Numbered from the stretch's first letter, positions 27,375 through 37,113 are shown. The stretch is 64,000 bases of DNA from Paracoccaceae bacterium (GCA_018222585.1 JAAFAB010000004.1:351915-415914), one strand, 5' to 3'. The notes: generated by a model not told the origin, from the letters alone. Numbers and translations are program-made.

Positions 27375-27743
27375 TCATTTCCACCAGCCGTGAGGAAGAT
27401 CGACACCCCGCAGCTCCAGCCAATCGGTGGCGTCATGCGGGTTGAAGCGGACCGCCCCGAAGACGTTACGCGTGGGCATCCCGTCATCGATCCACCGCTC
27501 GACGGTGCGAACGCTGACCCGGAGCGCTCCGGCTATGACCTTCTTGCCAAGCAAATTGTCTTGGTAGCGTCGGATCAGCGCACGCTTCGGCATCGGTCCG
27601 TCTTCGCACGCCCAGACATCCGGCCAAACCATGCGATAGACGCGACCGATGCGGGTCGCTTCGATCTCACCTGCCCGGATCTTGCGCCGGACCGTGTCCG
27701 GTCGCAGGCCGAAATGGTTAGCAACTTCTTCAACTGACAACAT
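27375..27743 (-). CDS. Double helix-turn-helix, excisionase-like DNA-binding protein
   Basis: A 122-residue protein with two HTH motifs. The first (MLSVEEVANHFGLRPDTVRR, then RIGRVYRMVWPDVW) is a MerR/excisionase-type HTH_17. The second (KKVIAGALRVSVRTVERWID followed by GAVRFNPHDATDWL) has the same layout. Such proteins act as recombination directionality factors or repressors for integrative elements. The start is taken at ATG 27743, since the sequence before it is low-complexity. It is upstream of the two tandem recombinases and divergent from the helicase-like gene at 27957. Confidence 0.82.
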   Translation of the reverse strand: MLSVEEVANHFGLRPDTVRRKIRAGEIEATRIGRVYRMVWPDVWACEDGPMPKRALIRRYQDNLLGKKVIAGALRVSVRTVERWIDDGMPTRNVFGAVRFNPHDATDWLELRGVDLPHGWWK

Positions 27744-27956
27744 TTTTTCCTCATCAGGTTGTTCCTGAAAAGGAATTAGTCCCCGCGTTCGTGGTTCTGA
27801 AACGCACGGAGACAACCCCAATGGTGTCATGCCTCAATTAGAAGGATCAATTGGGCAGCGACACCATTGCTGTCGCGCCAGTCCTCACGCAGCTGTGACC
27901 GGACGCATTTCTGCGCGACAACATGGGCGCCCAGTTCCTCCGAAAGGAGGCAGCAG
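27744..27956. promoter_or_regulatory. Divergent control region with nested dyad
   Basis: TTCCT-GAAA-AGGAA lies at 27762-27775, close to the HTH start. At 27819-27869 an outer pair (CAATGGTGTC / GACACCATTG) encloses an inner pair (CAATT / AATTG). Spacing is symmetric: six bases between arms on each side and nine at the centre. AAGGAGG precedes the start at 27957. It could be an operator, an att core or a replication/transfer origin part. Confidence 0.55.
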
Positions 27957-30135
27957 ATGAAACACGAAAAGACCCTGGACGCGATAGGGACTGTCCCAAC
28001 ATGGCACACACCCGCAGACGCGCGCGCCAAGCTCTCCGAGATCATCGGCGGGTTCGTCAAAACGGCCACGTCCGCTCCGGAAACGTCCGAGGAAGATTGC
28101 GCCGTGCTCGCTCTCAAGGTGACGGCCGGTCTTGGCAAGACAGCAACCACGCTTCGCGCGATCGCACGCCATGGTGAGGCGCTGCTCGCGCGCGGTCACG
28201 TGCTCTTCTACGTTCCGACGCTCGATCTCGCGGAGCGGGCCCACAGCGAGTTCTTGAGACTGGCACCCGATATTCCGAGCCGTGTGATCCGCGGCCGTGA
28301 GGCCCTTCGCCCGTACGACAAATCAAAGCAGATGTGCGAAAATGCCGATCTGGCAAAAAAGATTGCCGGATTTGTCCCGTCCGTGACGCAAGCACTATGT
28401 CGCGGAGTGGATGCCGATGAAAACTTCGTCGAGTCGTCCTGCGCATCGGAGTGTCCGTATCTTGCGCAAAAAGATGTCAGCGGACCGCATGTCGTCTTCC
28501 TTTCGCACGCATATCTGACAGTGCGCCCCCCCGATCGACGGCGATTTCCCGGTCGTGCTGCGGGTCGTGGATGAAAAGGTCTGGCCGACCCTGACACGGA
28601 TATCCCACATTTCCGTCGAGGATTTCATGCGTGCTCCGCCCGCAGGTGTCGAGGAGGAGCTCATCAATACCCTATCCAGGGCCAAGGGCCTCATGGTCGA
28701 CGGTCTCCAACGAGATCTGCCGCTCTACGAACATCTGCGGCGAGATGGACTCACAACCGACAGCATCAGCCGTCTCGCCGACATGGAGCGCAAGTCGCGG
28801 AAGCATCTGGAGCTCAGCCCGGCACAGAATCTGGCGTCGAAGAAATTCCGGGTGTCCACTTTTGATAGCAGAGCTTTCCTGGCCTCCCGGCGCCGGCAGC
28901 GCATCTTTTCGCTGTTGTCAGAAAAGGACGTCGGGCGCTGCAACATCCTGCGGCTGGCGGAGACGACCGTCGATGGCGCATCAAGGCAGTCGATCGAAAT
29001 ATTCACCACCGAGGACGTCCCCCGCGACGCGCCGATGCTGCTGCTCGATGCCGACGCAGACCGGGAGATCACAGAACGGGTTGTCCCGGGAGCGGAGGTG
29101 ATAGCCATCGAATCCCCCCCGGATGCGGACATAGTCCAGATCAAGGACCTTACACTCTCCAACACGTGGATGCCCGACGAAGAAAACGGCGGGGCGCGGC
29201 GCGCTGCCGTGCTGGAAGTCGTCAAACGTGAAGTCGGCCGGGCCGCGGGAGCAGGCGTGCTCGTTGTCGCCACGAAAGCGGTTCTCGGGGCGCTCCATAC
29301 GGACGCCTCCGGTGTCACTCCGACGGATGACGCCGGGCTGAAACAACCGCTCCTCGGTGCGGTGCCTCGATGGTTCGGGCCGCGAACCCAAGGGGTCAAC
29401 GACTTCGAGGATTTCGCCGCAATCGTCGTGGTCGGTCGCTTGCAGCCGCATATTTCCGATGTGGAAGGTTCCGCTCGTGCAATTTTCGGAAAGGATCTCC
29501 TTCCTATCGCCTCGCATGACGGTGGCCCCCTCCCGGCACTGAAACCCTTCCACCTGATGAGCGACGGCTCAGATCCTCCGGCAAAATGCCACACGCATCC
29601 TGATACCCGGGTCCATGCCGTCATTGCGCAGACCCGAGAGTGCGCGACGCTGCAAGCGATCGCACGACTGCGCCTCGTTGCCCCGGTGCGGAGCAAACGG
29701 GTCGTGATTCTGAGCAGCCTGCCTCTGCCAGGCTTTCCGGTCACCCGGCTTGTCACGTTCAATCAACTCGCCCGCGAACTCGAACACGAGCCTGATCCGG
29801 CAGGATTCATCCGGATGGAAAAGGCCCTGAGGGCGTTACGTCGGCGGCCTGTTTGCGGCACGCGCCTGTCGGCCGGCGGATTGGCCGCTGACGTTCCGCG
29901 CGATTTCGAGACGGACGACCAGGCAAAAGGCTTTCGGCGCGGCCGAGCGACCAATCACGTTGTCGCGCTCTGCAGACGTGTTGCCAAACGGAATGGCTGG
30001 CCGCTGACTCTGCTTGCGCTCCGTAAGCCCGGCGGCGGCCATTCCATTCCGGCAGTCGTGCTATCGTCGCCCGAAGACGCGTTGAAACAGGCAGAGCGGC
30101 TATGGCCAGATCTGCAGGCGACGTGCGGCGCATGA
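27957..30135 (+). pseudogene. Helicase-like NTPase split by a C7 frameshift
   Basis: Two adjacent frames make one protein if a single C is removed. The first frame (27957-28574, strong AAGGAGG site) carries Walker A in KVTAGLGKTATTLRAI, then YVPTLDLAERAHSEF (motif Ia-like) and paired cysteines in SSCASECPYL. It stops soon after a run of seven C at 28526-28532. Reading six C restores RPPIDGDFPVVLRVVDEKVW, a DE-type Walker B, and the frame stays open to 30135 (about 725 residues in all). It resembles the helicase/primase-like proteins of plasmids and integrative elements. The frameshift may be real, phase-variable or a sequencing error. Confidence 0.75.
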
Positions 30136-30255
30136 TATCTGCCTCAGATTTTCTTTTTCGACGCGCCCAAGGAACCAACATTCTCTTCAGCCGTCAGCGG
30201 CGCCTTTGACAAACACCTTTTCGCAAAGACTTTGCGAAACCAACAAGGAAAGACA

Positions 30256-30870
30256 ATGACCGAGAAGAAGACGGGCCGCCCCCCGAAGTACACCGAGGCG
30301 CAGGTTCTCGAAGGCATCGGGATCGTCGAGGAGAACGGCGACACCCCGACCGGCGAGACTGTGAAGAGAGCGATGTGCGTCCACCTCGGCGTGCCGCCTG
30401 GGATCAACTCTCAGAGCCTCGACAAGGAGGTCCAGCGGCTTCTCGATGAGCGGGAACGTCAGCAATCCGCGCGTCTGATCGTGGCCTTGCCTGAAACATG
30501 CCGAAATGCAGTCCGAGAGATCAGCCGAACCGTGGAATCTGCGATCTTGCTTCATCTGGGCCGCGAACATGGTGAACTCCGTCGTATCAACGAACAGAAG
30601 GTCACGCAGAAGGACATGGATCTGGCGCACCAGCGTGCGCAAATCCGCGAGCTACTGATGAAACTCGATCAACAGGCGGAAGAGGTTGCCGCGCTCGAAG
30701 AAGCGGCGCGAGCCATTCAAGACCAACTTCATCAGTCGCAGGAGCGGAATTCGGCCCTGTTGACACGCATAACAGAGCTCGAAAAACGTCAGGACTTCAG
30801 GGAGGAAATGTTCGCGTTTATGAAGGATACGCTTGCTCAGCATGCTCCTCATCTGCCCGAGAAGGAATAG
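30256..30870 (+). CDS. KfrA-like DNA-binding coiled-coil protein
   Basis: A 204-residue protein. The N-terminal basic region (KKTGRPPKYTEAQVLEGI) and the following helices match the KfrA N-terminal DNA-binding domain of plasmid maintenance genes. Residues about 110-190 form a long charged coiled coil (QQAEEVAALEEAARAIQDQL, RITELEKRQDFREEMFAF). The start at 30256 has AAGGAAAGACA upstream. KfrA proteins bind their own promoter and take part in plasmid segregation or nucleoid organisation; here it may serve island stability. It follows the broken helicase-like gene, and both have lower GC than the rest. Confidence 0.75.
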   Translation: MTEKKTGRPPKYTEAQVLEGIGIVEENGDTPTGETVKRAMCVHLGVPPGINSQSLDKEVQRLLDERERQQSARLIVALPETCRNAVREISRTVESAILLHLGREHGELRRINEQKVTQKDMDLAHQRAQIRELLMKLDQQAEEVAALEEAARAIQDQLHQSQERNSALLTRITELEKRQDFREEMFAFMKDTLAQHAPHLPEKE

Positions 30871-30961
30871 GCGAAGCCAATTCTGCTGCTATCCGACACA
30901 ATGGTCAAATCAAGGGGGCCGGCTTGGCAGAAATCCCATCCGCCAGACCGGTCAATGGCAA

Positions 30962-32983
30962 TCAGACAAGGTCTTCAAGGAATTCCGAGACGCGGCCCGC
31001 ACCGGAAACCCACAAACGCTCTCTGGCCCGAGTGGTGGCGACATATAGAAGATGGCGTTCCGTCGCCATGATTTCCTCGATCATCGCCTCGTCTCTTGCT
31101 TCGAGGAGGCGATCCTCCTTGGGGATTACATCTTCGTCACATGCCATGACTGCCACGGCGCGATATTCGGATCCCTTCGCATCGTGCATGACGCGAACTT
31201 CCGGTCCTTCGTTCAGGCCAGATAGCGATCGGAAGGTGTCCCGGACGGCCTTGGCACGTGGAAGCTCGTCCTCGCTGCGAACCAAGAGTGCAACCTCCCG
31301 CTCTGTGAAACCCTCATCAGCCAAGCCGGCGAGCCAACCGGCGACAGCCTTGATCTCTGCATCAGCATCCGGGAATCCGGCGATTTCCGGTGCCGGGCCG
31401 TCGAAAAGCGACACGACACCGGTGCGCCGATCCTCGTTGCCGTCCGCCTCAGTCAAGCTTGGGGGCAGCAGGCGGTCGGACTGGATTCGGATCTGTTGCG
31501 ACGTCCGATAGTTGACCTTTAGGCTGCGCGATCGTCCCCGCACGTCCACTCCGGCAGCCTTCCACGGGAATGGCGCACGAAAGATCCGCTGGCCGATGTC
31601 ACCGGCGAAGAACAAACCGTTCGGCAGGTCTCCGGCAATGGCCGACAGGAAATGCAATTCCGGCACAGAAATGTCTTGTGCCTCGTCCACCACCGCATGG
31701 GTAAACGGCCGCCGCGCGCCTGCACGATAATGTACCGCGAGAGCGTGGAGCATCTGGGCGCGGGTTCGCTTGCCCTGCCCCTCCAAAGCGGCGCGCGCAT
31801 CGGAGAAGACGTCCCACAGCGCATCCCGGCGCGACGCCGCCATGCGCGTGAGTCGACCCAGGCGCGGCAGATCTCGGTATGCATCGCGGTCGGCCACCGC
31901 CCAGGCATCCACGACGAGACGCCATTCGTCCTGCAGGAAGCCAGGGTCCACGCTCACCTCTGCCGCTGCGGCGGCGTCGGCCAGTGCCTTGGCGACATCA
32001 TCGGACGCTGCCTCCTCGACCGGGCCGAAGGCCTCGACGTAAAGATCGTGTGCCAGTTCCCCCAACGCGCGGGTCGTGACACGGTCTCGAACTGCCGTGT
32101 CCGGCAGCAGCATGGGCAGCTTGGCCGAAAGCCCATCGGCGAGCCGCCGGTTGAACGTGGTGAGCAAGATGCGCGCCTCGGCATCTTCTCGGGCCAGCCG
32201 GGCCGCCCTGTGCAAAGCAACGACCGTCTTGCCGGTCCCGGCCGAGCCGATCACTCGGGCCGGACCGTTGAAGTCCCGGTCCACGAATTCTTTCTGCGCC
32301 GGATGCAGCCAGACAGCCCATCTCTCCCAAGGCGCCTCGAGCGCGGCGGCCAGATCGGCCTCGGTGGTCGTGAGGCGGAAGCGACGCACGGCGTCGGGAT
32401 GTTCGTAGGGATCCTCGGCGTGCGGCGCGGGCGCAGGCCGCTCGCCGGTGGCTGCCTGCAACAATGCCTCGCCCGCCTCCGCCGGAAGGTGGCTGGCGAT
32501 GTCCAGCACCGTATCCTCGGTGGCATCGCGCACCGTTTCGATCCAATCCTCGGGTACGCCCCAGGACAGCAGCGTGTCATCGTCCTCGTCGGCGAAGAGA
32601 CGAGGTTTCTTCACGGCCTCCTCGACGTAGCGCTGGATGATAACGTCTTCGACGGTCTCACGGATTTCGACGATCTGCGCCGCCCCCGTTCTCGGATGCA
32701 CGTCGATCCGGCGCCGCTCGGCCCAGCGGTAGGCGTCATCATGGTGGCCGACCCAGGCAAGCAGCGTAGCGCCGTCTTTCTTGTGCAGGACAAGTCGGAC
32801 GTCGCGATTTACTCGCGCGGTCCAGAAATGCGGGTCCTTGGCCCGGTCGACGCGATGCATCTGGAGGCCCGGGTTGTCGGGATTCATCTGCGCGTCGAAG
32901 GCCGCGGTCTTCGCGGCCTTCTGTTCCTGACCGGAAAGCTTGGTGAGCGCGTCGGAGAAGGTGTCGGCGATGCGGAAAGTCAT
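30962..32983 (-). CDS. UvrD-like SF1 helicase with RelE/ParE-like N-terminus
   Basis: A 673-residue protein. Residues 1-90 (ADTFSDALTKLSGQEQKAA, NRDVRLVLHKKDGATLLAWV) resemble a RelE/ParE toxin fold. The helicase core follows: Walker A in IGSAGTGKTVVAL (about residue 245), DEAQD in AVVDEAQDIS (about 430), the NYRTSQQIR motif and TTRARERLWVSG near the end. Proteins of this kind occur next to restriction genes. It is the last gene of the minus-strand restriction operon and overlaps the small gene upstream by 4 bp. The toxin-like part may only bind RNA or DNA; catalytic residues cannot be judged. Confidence 0.85.
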   Translation of the reverse strand: MTFRIADTFSDALTKLSGQEQKAAKTAAFDAQMNPDNPGLQMHRVDRAKDPHFWTARVNRDVRLVLHKKDGATLLAWVGHHDDAYRWAERRRIDVHPRTGAAQIVEIRETVEDVIIQRYVEEAVKKPRLFADEDDDTLLSWGVPEDWIETVRDATEDTVLDIASHLPAEAGEALLQAATGERPAPAPHAEDPYEHPDAVRRFRLTTTEADLAAALEAPWERWAVWLHPAQKEFVDRDFNGPARVIGSAGTGKTVVALHRAARLAREDAEARILLTTFNRRLADGLSAKLPMLLPDTAVRDRVTTRALGELAHDLYVEAFGPVEEAASDDVAKALADAAAAAEVSVDPGFLQDEWRLVVDAWAVADRDAYRDLPRLGRLTRMAASRRDALWDVFSDARAALEGQGKRTRAQMLHALAVHYRAGARRPFTHAVVDEAQDISVPELHFLSAIAGDLPNGLFFAGDIGQRIFRAPFPWKAAGVDVRGRSRSLKVNYRTSQQIRIQSDRLLPPSLTEADGNEDRRTGVVSLFDGPAPEIAGFPDADAEIKAVAGWLAGLADEGFTEREVALLVRSEDELPRAKAVRDTFRSLSGLNEGPEVRVMHDAKGSEYRAVAVMACDEDVIPKEDRLLEARDEAMIEEIMATERHLLYVATTRARERLWVSGAGRVSEFLEDLV

Positions 32984-33312
32984 TTTGAGTATTTGGCTCG
33001 AAGGGCATTCACGAGATCGGCATACTCCGGAAATGGCTCATTCGGTTCACGATTTGAACACTCGGTTCTCGTACTTTTCTTCGAAGCCCGACCTGCCTTT
33101 TTCGAAGCGGCTTTTTTGTGCTTTTCTTTCTTTTTCTTCGGATGAAATCGCTGGATTGGTAGCAAGCTGAGACCGTCAGGAACATCCAAGCCCGATGCAG
33201 CAGCATCTTCGGCCCACGCATCGACTGCCCCTTTTTTGGGACCCTTCCGTCCGGACAGCTTTGGCTGGGTTCGAATTATCGTTGATCCGCCTGAATAGCT
33301 ACCTTTGCCCAT
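32980..33312 (-). CDS. Small lysine-rich protein
   Basis: A 110-residue protein with no recognised family. The N-terminus is glycine/serine-rich (MGKGSYSGGSTIIRTQPKLS). The centre is very basic (HPKKKKEKHKKAASKKAGRA) and suggests nucleic-acid binding. It begins one base after the mod stop and ends with a 4-bp overlap with the UvrD-like gene, so it is translationally coupled to both. It may be an accessory or antitoxin-like partner of the helicase's toxin-like domain (inference). Confidence 0.7.
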   Translation of the reverse strand: MGKGSYSGGSTIIRTQPKLSGRKGPKKGAVDAWAEDAAASGLDVPDGLSLLPIQRFHPKKKKEKHKKAASKKAGRASKKSTRTECSNREPNEPFPEYADLVNALRAKYSK

Positions 33313-33313
33313 C

Positions 33314-36190
33314 TCACACCCCGATCACCTTCATCACTTCATCCCCGAGGTGATTGATCACCTTCACCGCGATCCGCCCAGATTTCGGCCGCGCGAACGC
33401 CCGGGACTCCGTCCGTTTCAGGCTCTCCCAGGCCTCCTCGTCGATCTCGGCCTTCAGCGTCGTCTTGAGCTGCTTGTAGGGGATCTCGGCCCCCGGGAAA
33501 TAGGCGTGGCGGACGAAGAAGCTCTGCTCGTCGTAATCGGTGTCGATGAACCAGCAGGCGATCTCGTCGGGGTCCGAAGAATGCACCTCGCCCGTGGCGG
33601 GGCGGAAGATGTCGACGCCCAGGAGGCGCACGCGCAGCTTGTCGCCGTCTTCGACGATCTCGATGTCGGGCTCGCCGAAGACGACGAAGAGGTTGCCGCC
33701 GCCGGCCTTCAGGTCGCCCGCCATGTGCAGGTCGGCGTTCATGCGGGCCTGCAGGACGGTGATGCGGCCCAGCTTCTGGAACTCGGCCGTGTGGGCGTCG
33801 AAGTTGAAGGCGCAGGCGATCACCAGGTCAAAGCCGGCATCCGCCGCCTCGCGCGCGGCGGCCACGAGGTCGGCGCGCTGGAGGGTGCCGTATTCGGGGC
33901 CGATCAGGATCCCGGCGCGGCGCTCGGTTTCGCCCTCCATGTAGCGGCCCTCGGCGGCGAGCCATTCGCCGGGCCAGGCGGAGAGCGAGGTGAAGTCGAT
34001 GCGGTCCTCGCGCCCGGCCTGCTGCACGCCGGCCTTGGCGAGGTTTTCAAGGATCGCGGTGCGGTAGTTCTCGGCCTCCTGCTCCCCTGCTCCGCGCTTG
34101 CCGCTGGCGGCGTCGTGCTCGTCGATCAGCTCGCCATGTTCGTTGACCGCCTGGGTCCGGTGGGGCGAGAGGCTTTCGACGGTGAAGGGGCCGGCGACGC
34201 GGACGCGTTTCTTGTCCTCGTAAGGCTTGTCATAGAGGTATTCGTGATCGGCCTTGGCGGCGATGCTGGCATCGATCTCCTTTTGCCGGGCAATGCGGGC
34301 CTCCCAGAAGGCGGCAAGCGCCTCAGTAGCAGCGTCGGGCCAGCCATCCGGTGCCTCGCGTGGCACTTCCCATTCCATGAAGCCGTTTGCCGGAGCCATC
34401 TCTCCGCTGGGCAGTTCGACCTCGCCTTGGGCGGTGAAGTCGATCTTGTCGCCCTTGCGGCCGCCGGTCTCGACCTCGAACGGCTCGGGGTGGCCGGCCA
34501 AGGCGGTGTTGAGGTCCGACAGCGCGGCCTCGACGGCGGGCTGCATCGCCTCCCAGATCGTGTCAATCTCGGTGTTGTTGGCGATGCTTTTCAGCGTGAT
34601 GTGGGGCACGCGCTGGTAAACGAAGCCGTGGCGGATGTCGTTGTAGGTATCGGAGGTCGAGGGGGCGGAGCGGGTGACCTCGGCCTCCTTCTTCTGCCCG
34701 GTCTCGGAGTCCTTGAGCAGATACCAGGGGTATTTCGCGCCCATGATCCGGGCGCGGGCGAGTGCCAGGGCGACGCGGGAGGTGTCGATGGTGATCCAGC
34801 GCCGCCCCCATTGCTCGGCCACATAGGCGGTGGTGCCGGAGCCGCAGGTGGGATCGAGCACAAGATCGCCGGGGTCGGTGGTCATGAGGAGGCAGCGTTT
34901 TATTACTTCCGGATTTGTTTGGACTACATAAAGCTTCTCGTCATTGAAGCTGCCTGTGATGGTATCGGTCCAAATATTGTTGGTGATCGAAATTGGAAAA
35001 TCCGTGATATAGCTGCGAAACTGGATCGACGCCTTGGTCTCTTGCACGCGCAAGGCTTTCATCGCGCGATACATCCCCGATACTGTCGTTTTCCAATGGC
35101 TACTCCGCTGCGCGAGATAAGACTTTCCCGCAAACTGCAATGGCTGCGGCTCGGAAGACGCCCCTTGGGATATCAGGCTCACCAAGCGGTATTGCCGAAA
35201 ACTCTTATCGCGTGGTCCCGAGGAAACCTCCTCTTTGTCCAGCAGGATTCGAGTTGCACCATCGGGGCCAAGTGCCTGCCGATAAAGGTCGATACTCTTG
35301 AGGTCGGTTTTCTCCTTGAAAAGCGGCTTGTACTTTGGAGAACCGCTCTTCGAATACCAAAGCACGGTATTCAGGACGGCGGGGAGATAGTTTGAGGTCG
35401 CATAGGGCGCAGTCTGGAAGTTGATCGGGGCAATGAAATTCTCCTCCCCAAACACCTCATCCATCAGCGCCCGCACCCGGTGGACGTTCTCGTCTCCGAT
35501 CTGAACGAAGCAGGACCCGCTCTCTGTCAGCAGCTCCCGCGCCACAACCAGCCGGTCGCGCAGGTATTGCAGGTAGGAATGGATGCCATCGCGCCAGGTG
35601 TCGCGAAAGGCCTTCACCTGCTCGGGCTCGCGGGTCAGATGCTCCAGCTTGCCGTCCTTCACATCGCGCGAGGTGGTGGACCACTGGAAGTTGGAGTTGA
35701 ACTTGATGCCATAGGGCGGGTCGATGTAGATCGCCTGCACCTGCCCCTTCAGCCCCTCGCGCTCGGCGAGGCTCGCCATGACCTGCAAGCCGTCGCCCAG
35801 AATCATCCGGTTCGACCACTTGCGGTGGTGGCGGTAGAACTCGATCTCCGCCTCGCGGTCGTCGTCGGTGATACCGAAATGGTCAAACAGGTCCGCACCG
35901 CCGCCCTGCCCGTTGCGCTGGCCCCCGGCCCTCAGATCCTCGATGATCGCCTTGGGGTGGACCTGTTCCTGCAGGTAGATCGGCGGCGCGTCGACGGTGA
36001 TCTCGGTCTGGTCGATGTCCTTGCCGCGCCAGATCAGCTGCGGGTCGAGATCCGGGTTGCGCTGTTCATAGGCGACCTTGATCGGCCGGGCATCGTCCGG
36101 GTCCATCATCGGCGCGAGTTCCGGCGTGGGGATGTTCACGCGTTGGTGGTCGTGGGTGATGGGGTCGATGGGGGTTTTCTTGTCGGTCAT
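33314..36190 (-). CDS. mod: Type III restriction-modification methyltransferase (Mod)
   Basis: Beta-class adenine-type DNA methyltransferase and specificity subunit of 958 residues. Motif IV is IYIDPPYG (residues 157-160 for DPPY) and motif I comes later as LDPTCGSGTTAYVAEQ (about residue 443), the order of type III Mod proteins. Between them, residues about 250-433 are the target-recognition region. In DNA (about 34,890-35,440) it is clearly AT-richer than its flanks, suggesting exchange of specificity. A C-terminal extension of about 400 residues is typical of the large Mod forms. The start overlaps the DUF4268-type gene by 4 bp. Confidence 0.93.
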   Translation of the reverse strand: MTDKKTPIDPITHDHQRVNIPTPELAPMMDPDDARPIKVAYEQRNPDLDPQLIWRGKDIDQTEITVDAPPIYLQEQVHPKAIIEDLRAGGQRNGQGGGADLFDHFGITDDDREAEIEFYRHHRKWSNRMILGDGLQVMASLAEREGLKGQVQAIYIDPPYGIKFNSNFQWSTTSRDVKDGKLEHLTREPEQVKAFRDTWRDGIHSYLQYLRDRLVVARELLTESGSCFVQIGDENVHRVRALMDEVFGEENFIAPINFQTAPYATSNYLPAVLNTVLWYSKSGSPKYKPLFKEKTDLKSIDLYRQALGPDGATRILLDKEEVSSGPRDKSFRQYRLVSLISQGASSEPQPLQFAGKSYLAQRSSHWKTTVSGMYRAMKALRVQETKASIQFRSYITDFPISITNNIWTDTITGSFNDEKLYVVQTNPEVIKRCLLMTTDPGDLVLDPTCGSGTTAYVAEQWGRRWITIDTSRVALALARARIMGAKYPWYLLKDSETGQKKEAEVTRSAPSTSDTYNDIRHGFVYQRVPHITLKSIANNTEIDTIWEAMQPAVEAALSDLNTALAGHPEPFEVETGGRKGDKIDFTAQGEVELPSGEMAPANGFMEWEVPREAPDGWPDAATEALAAFWEARIARQKEIDASIAAKADHEYLYDKPYEDKKRVRVAGPFTVESLSPHRTQAVNEHGELIDEHDAASGKRGAGEQEAENYRTAILENLAKAGVQQAGREDRIDFTSLSAWPGEWLAAEGRYMEGETERRAGILIGPEYGTLQRADLVAAAREAADAGFDLVIACAFNFDAHTAEFQKLGRITVLQARMNADLHMAGDLKAGGGNLFVVFGEPDIEIVEDGDKLRVRLLGVDIFRPATGEVHSSDPDEIACWFIDTDYDEQSFFVRHAYFPGAEIPYKQLKTTLKAEIDEEAWESLKRTESRAFARPKSGRIAVKVINHLGDEVMKVIGV

Positions 36191-37113
36191 TGCTCTGCCT
36201 CGAGGGCTTCCGAGATCGCCGCGACGTAGAGCTTTCGGCGCTCTTCCATCCAGTCGATGATCTCGGGCCAGTTGTTTTCGTCTTGATAGGATTTAGGGAA
36301 TCGTTCCCCGAACAGGTGCCCGTTTGGTTCCGGGTTATAGGTTTCGAACCCGAGTTTCCGGGCCAGGATGTCGGCGTGGGGCCCAAGCCGATCCGCCGCC
36401 GCATGCTTTCGCTCTCCCCATCCGCCCCGGACGTAGATGCCGGCAGTCCTTTCGCCGATCCAGACCGATATCAGAACGTCGCCATCGGCCAGGCGCGTAT
36501 AACCGTTCCAGCCGCGTTGGACCTTGATACCTTCGGCTTCGGCCTTCGGGTGGCGCTCCAGGTATCGGGTCCAGAAAGCGGTTCTCACGTCGCTGAACGC
36601 ATCCTTTCCCGTCTCTGCATCTTTCCGGCTTTGGGTCAGAGACCGTTCCCATGCGGAAGGCTTCTCGATCACCTCGAAGATCGGCGCATAGGGGCTGTCG
36701 CCGATCCGCACGACACGGGCCTTGATCGCGAAGAACGAGAAGCCGTCCGAGGTGTGTTCGTTCAGCCATCGAATGGCAGAAAGGTGAGGTTCGCGGAAGG
36801 CGGGCGCGATCCAGATGACGGTCTGCGCCTCGAGCCCCGCAAGGTATGTCATGATCTGGCCGAGGTGGGTGTGATCCGTCTGCTCCAGCTGGTTCTCAAT
36901 CAGGACGACGTTGCCGTCGAGGTCACGTGCGAGGATGTCGGCCGAGAAGGTCTCGACAGCGACCTCGGTGCCGGTCAGCTCCAGTTGGACACCGATGGCC
37001 TCGGAGAGGCGTTCGATGTTCTCCGCAAGCCACGGAGTGAACTGGAGAGCTTCATGCTTCCAGGCTTCGCGCAGAGGCAGGTCTTCGAGGCGGCCGAACT
37101 TGATATCCGTCAT
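36187..37113 (-). CDS. DUF4268-type PD-(D/E)XK-like protein
   Basis: A 308-residue protein with an N-terminal nuclease-like core: DILARDLDGNVVLIENQLEQ followed by TDHTHLGQIMTYLAG and QTVIWIAPAF, the DUF4268 family signature. D...ExQ fits a PD-(D/E)XK active site with Gln in place of Lys. The C-terminal part (WNGYTRLADGDVLISVWIGE) is the conserved DUF4268 region. The ATG at 37113 overlaps the res stop (ATGA), and its own end overlaps the mod start, so it is coupled into the type III operon. Its role is not known; an accessory nuclease or restriction modulator is plausible. Confidence 0.85.
   Translation of the reverse strand: MTDIKFGRLEDLPLREAWKHEALQFTPWLAENIERLSEAIGVQLELTGTEVAVETFSADILARDLDGNVVLIENQLEQTDHTHLGQIMTYLAGLEAQTVIWIAPAFREPHLSAIRWLNEHTSDGFSFFAIKARVVRIGDSPYAPIFEVIEKPSAWERSLTQSRKDAETGKDAFSDVRTAFWTRYLERHPKAEAEGIKVQRGWNGYTRLADGDVLISVWIGERTAGIYVRGGWGERKHAAADRLGPHADILARKLGFETYNPEPNGHLFGERFPKSYQDENNWPEIIDWMEERRKLYVAAISEALEAEQ

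Noticed and set aside
33305..35395. 696-codon plus-strand frame over mod
   Set aside because: Antisense to the methyltransferase with clear DPPY and CGSG motifs; composition is not protein-like.
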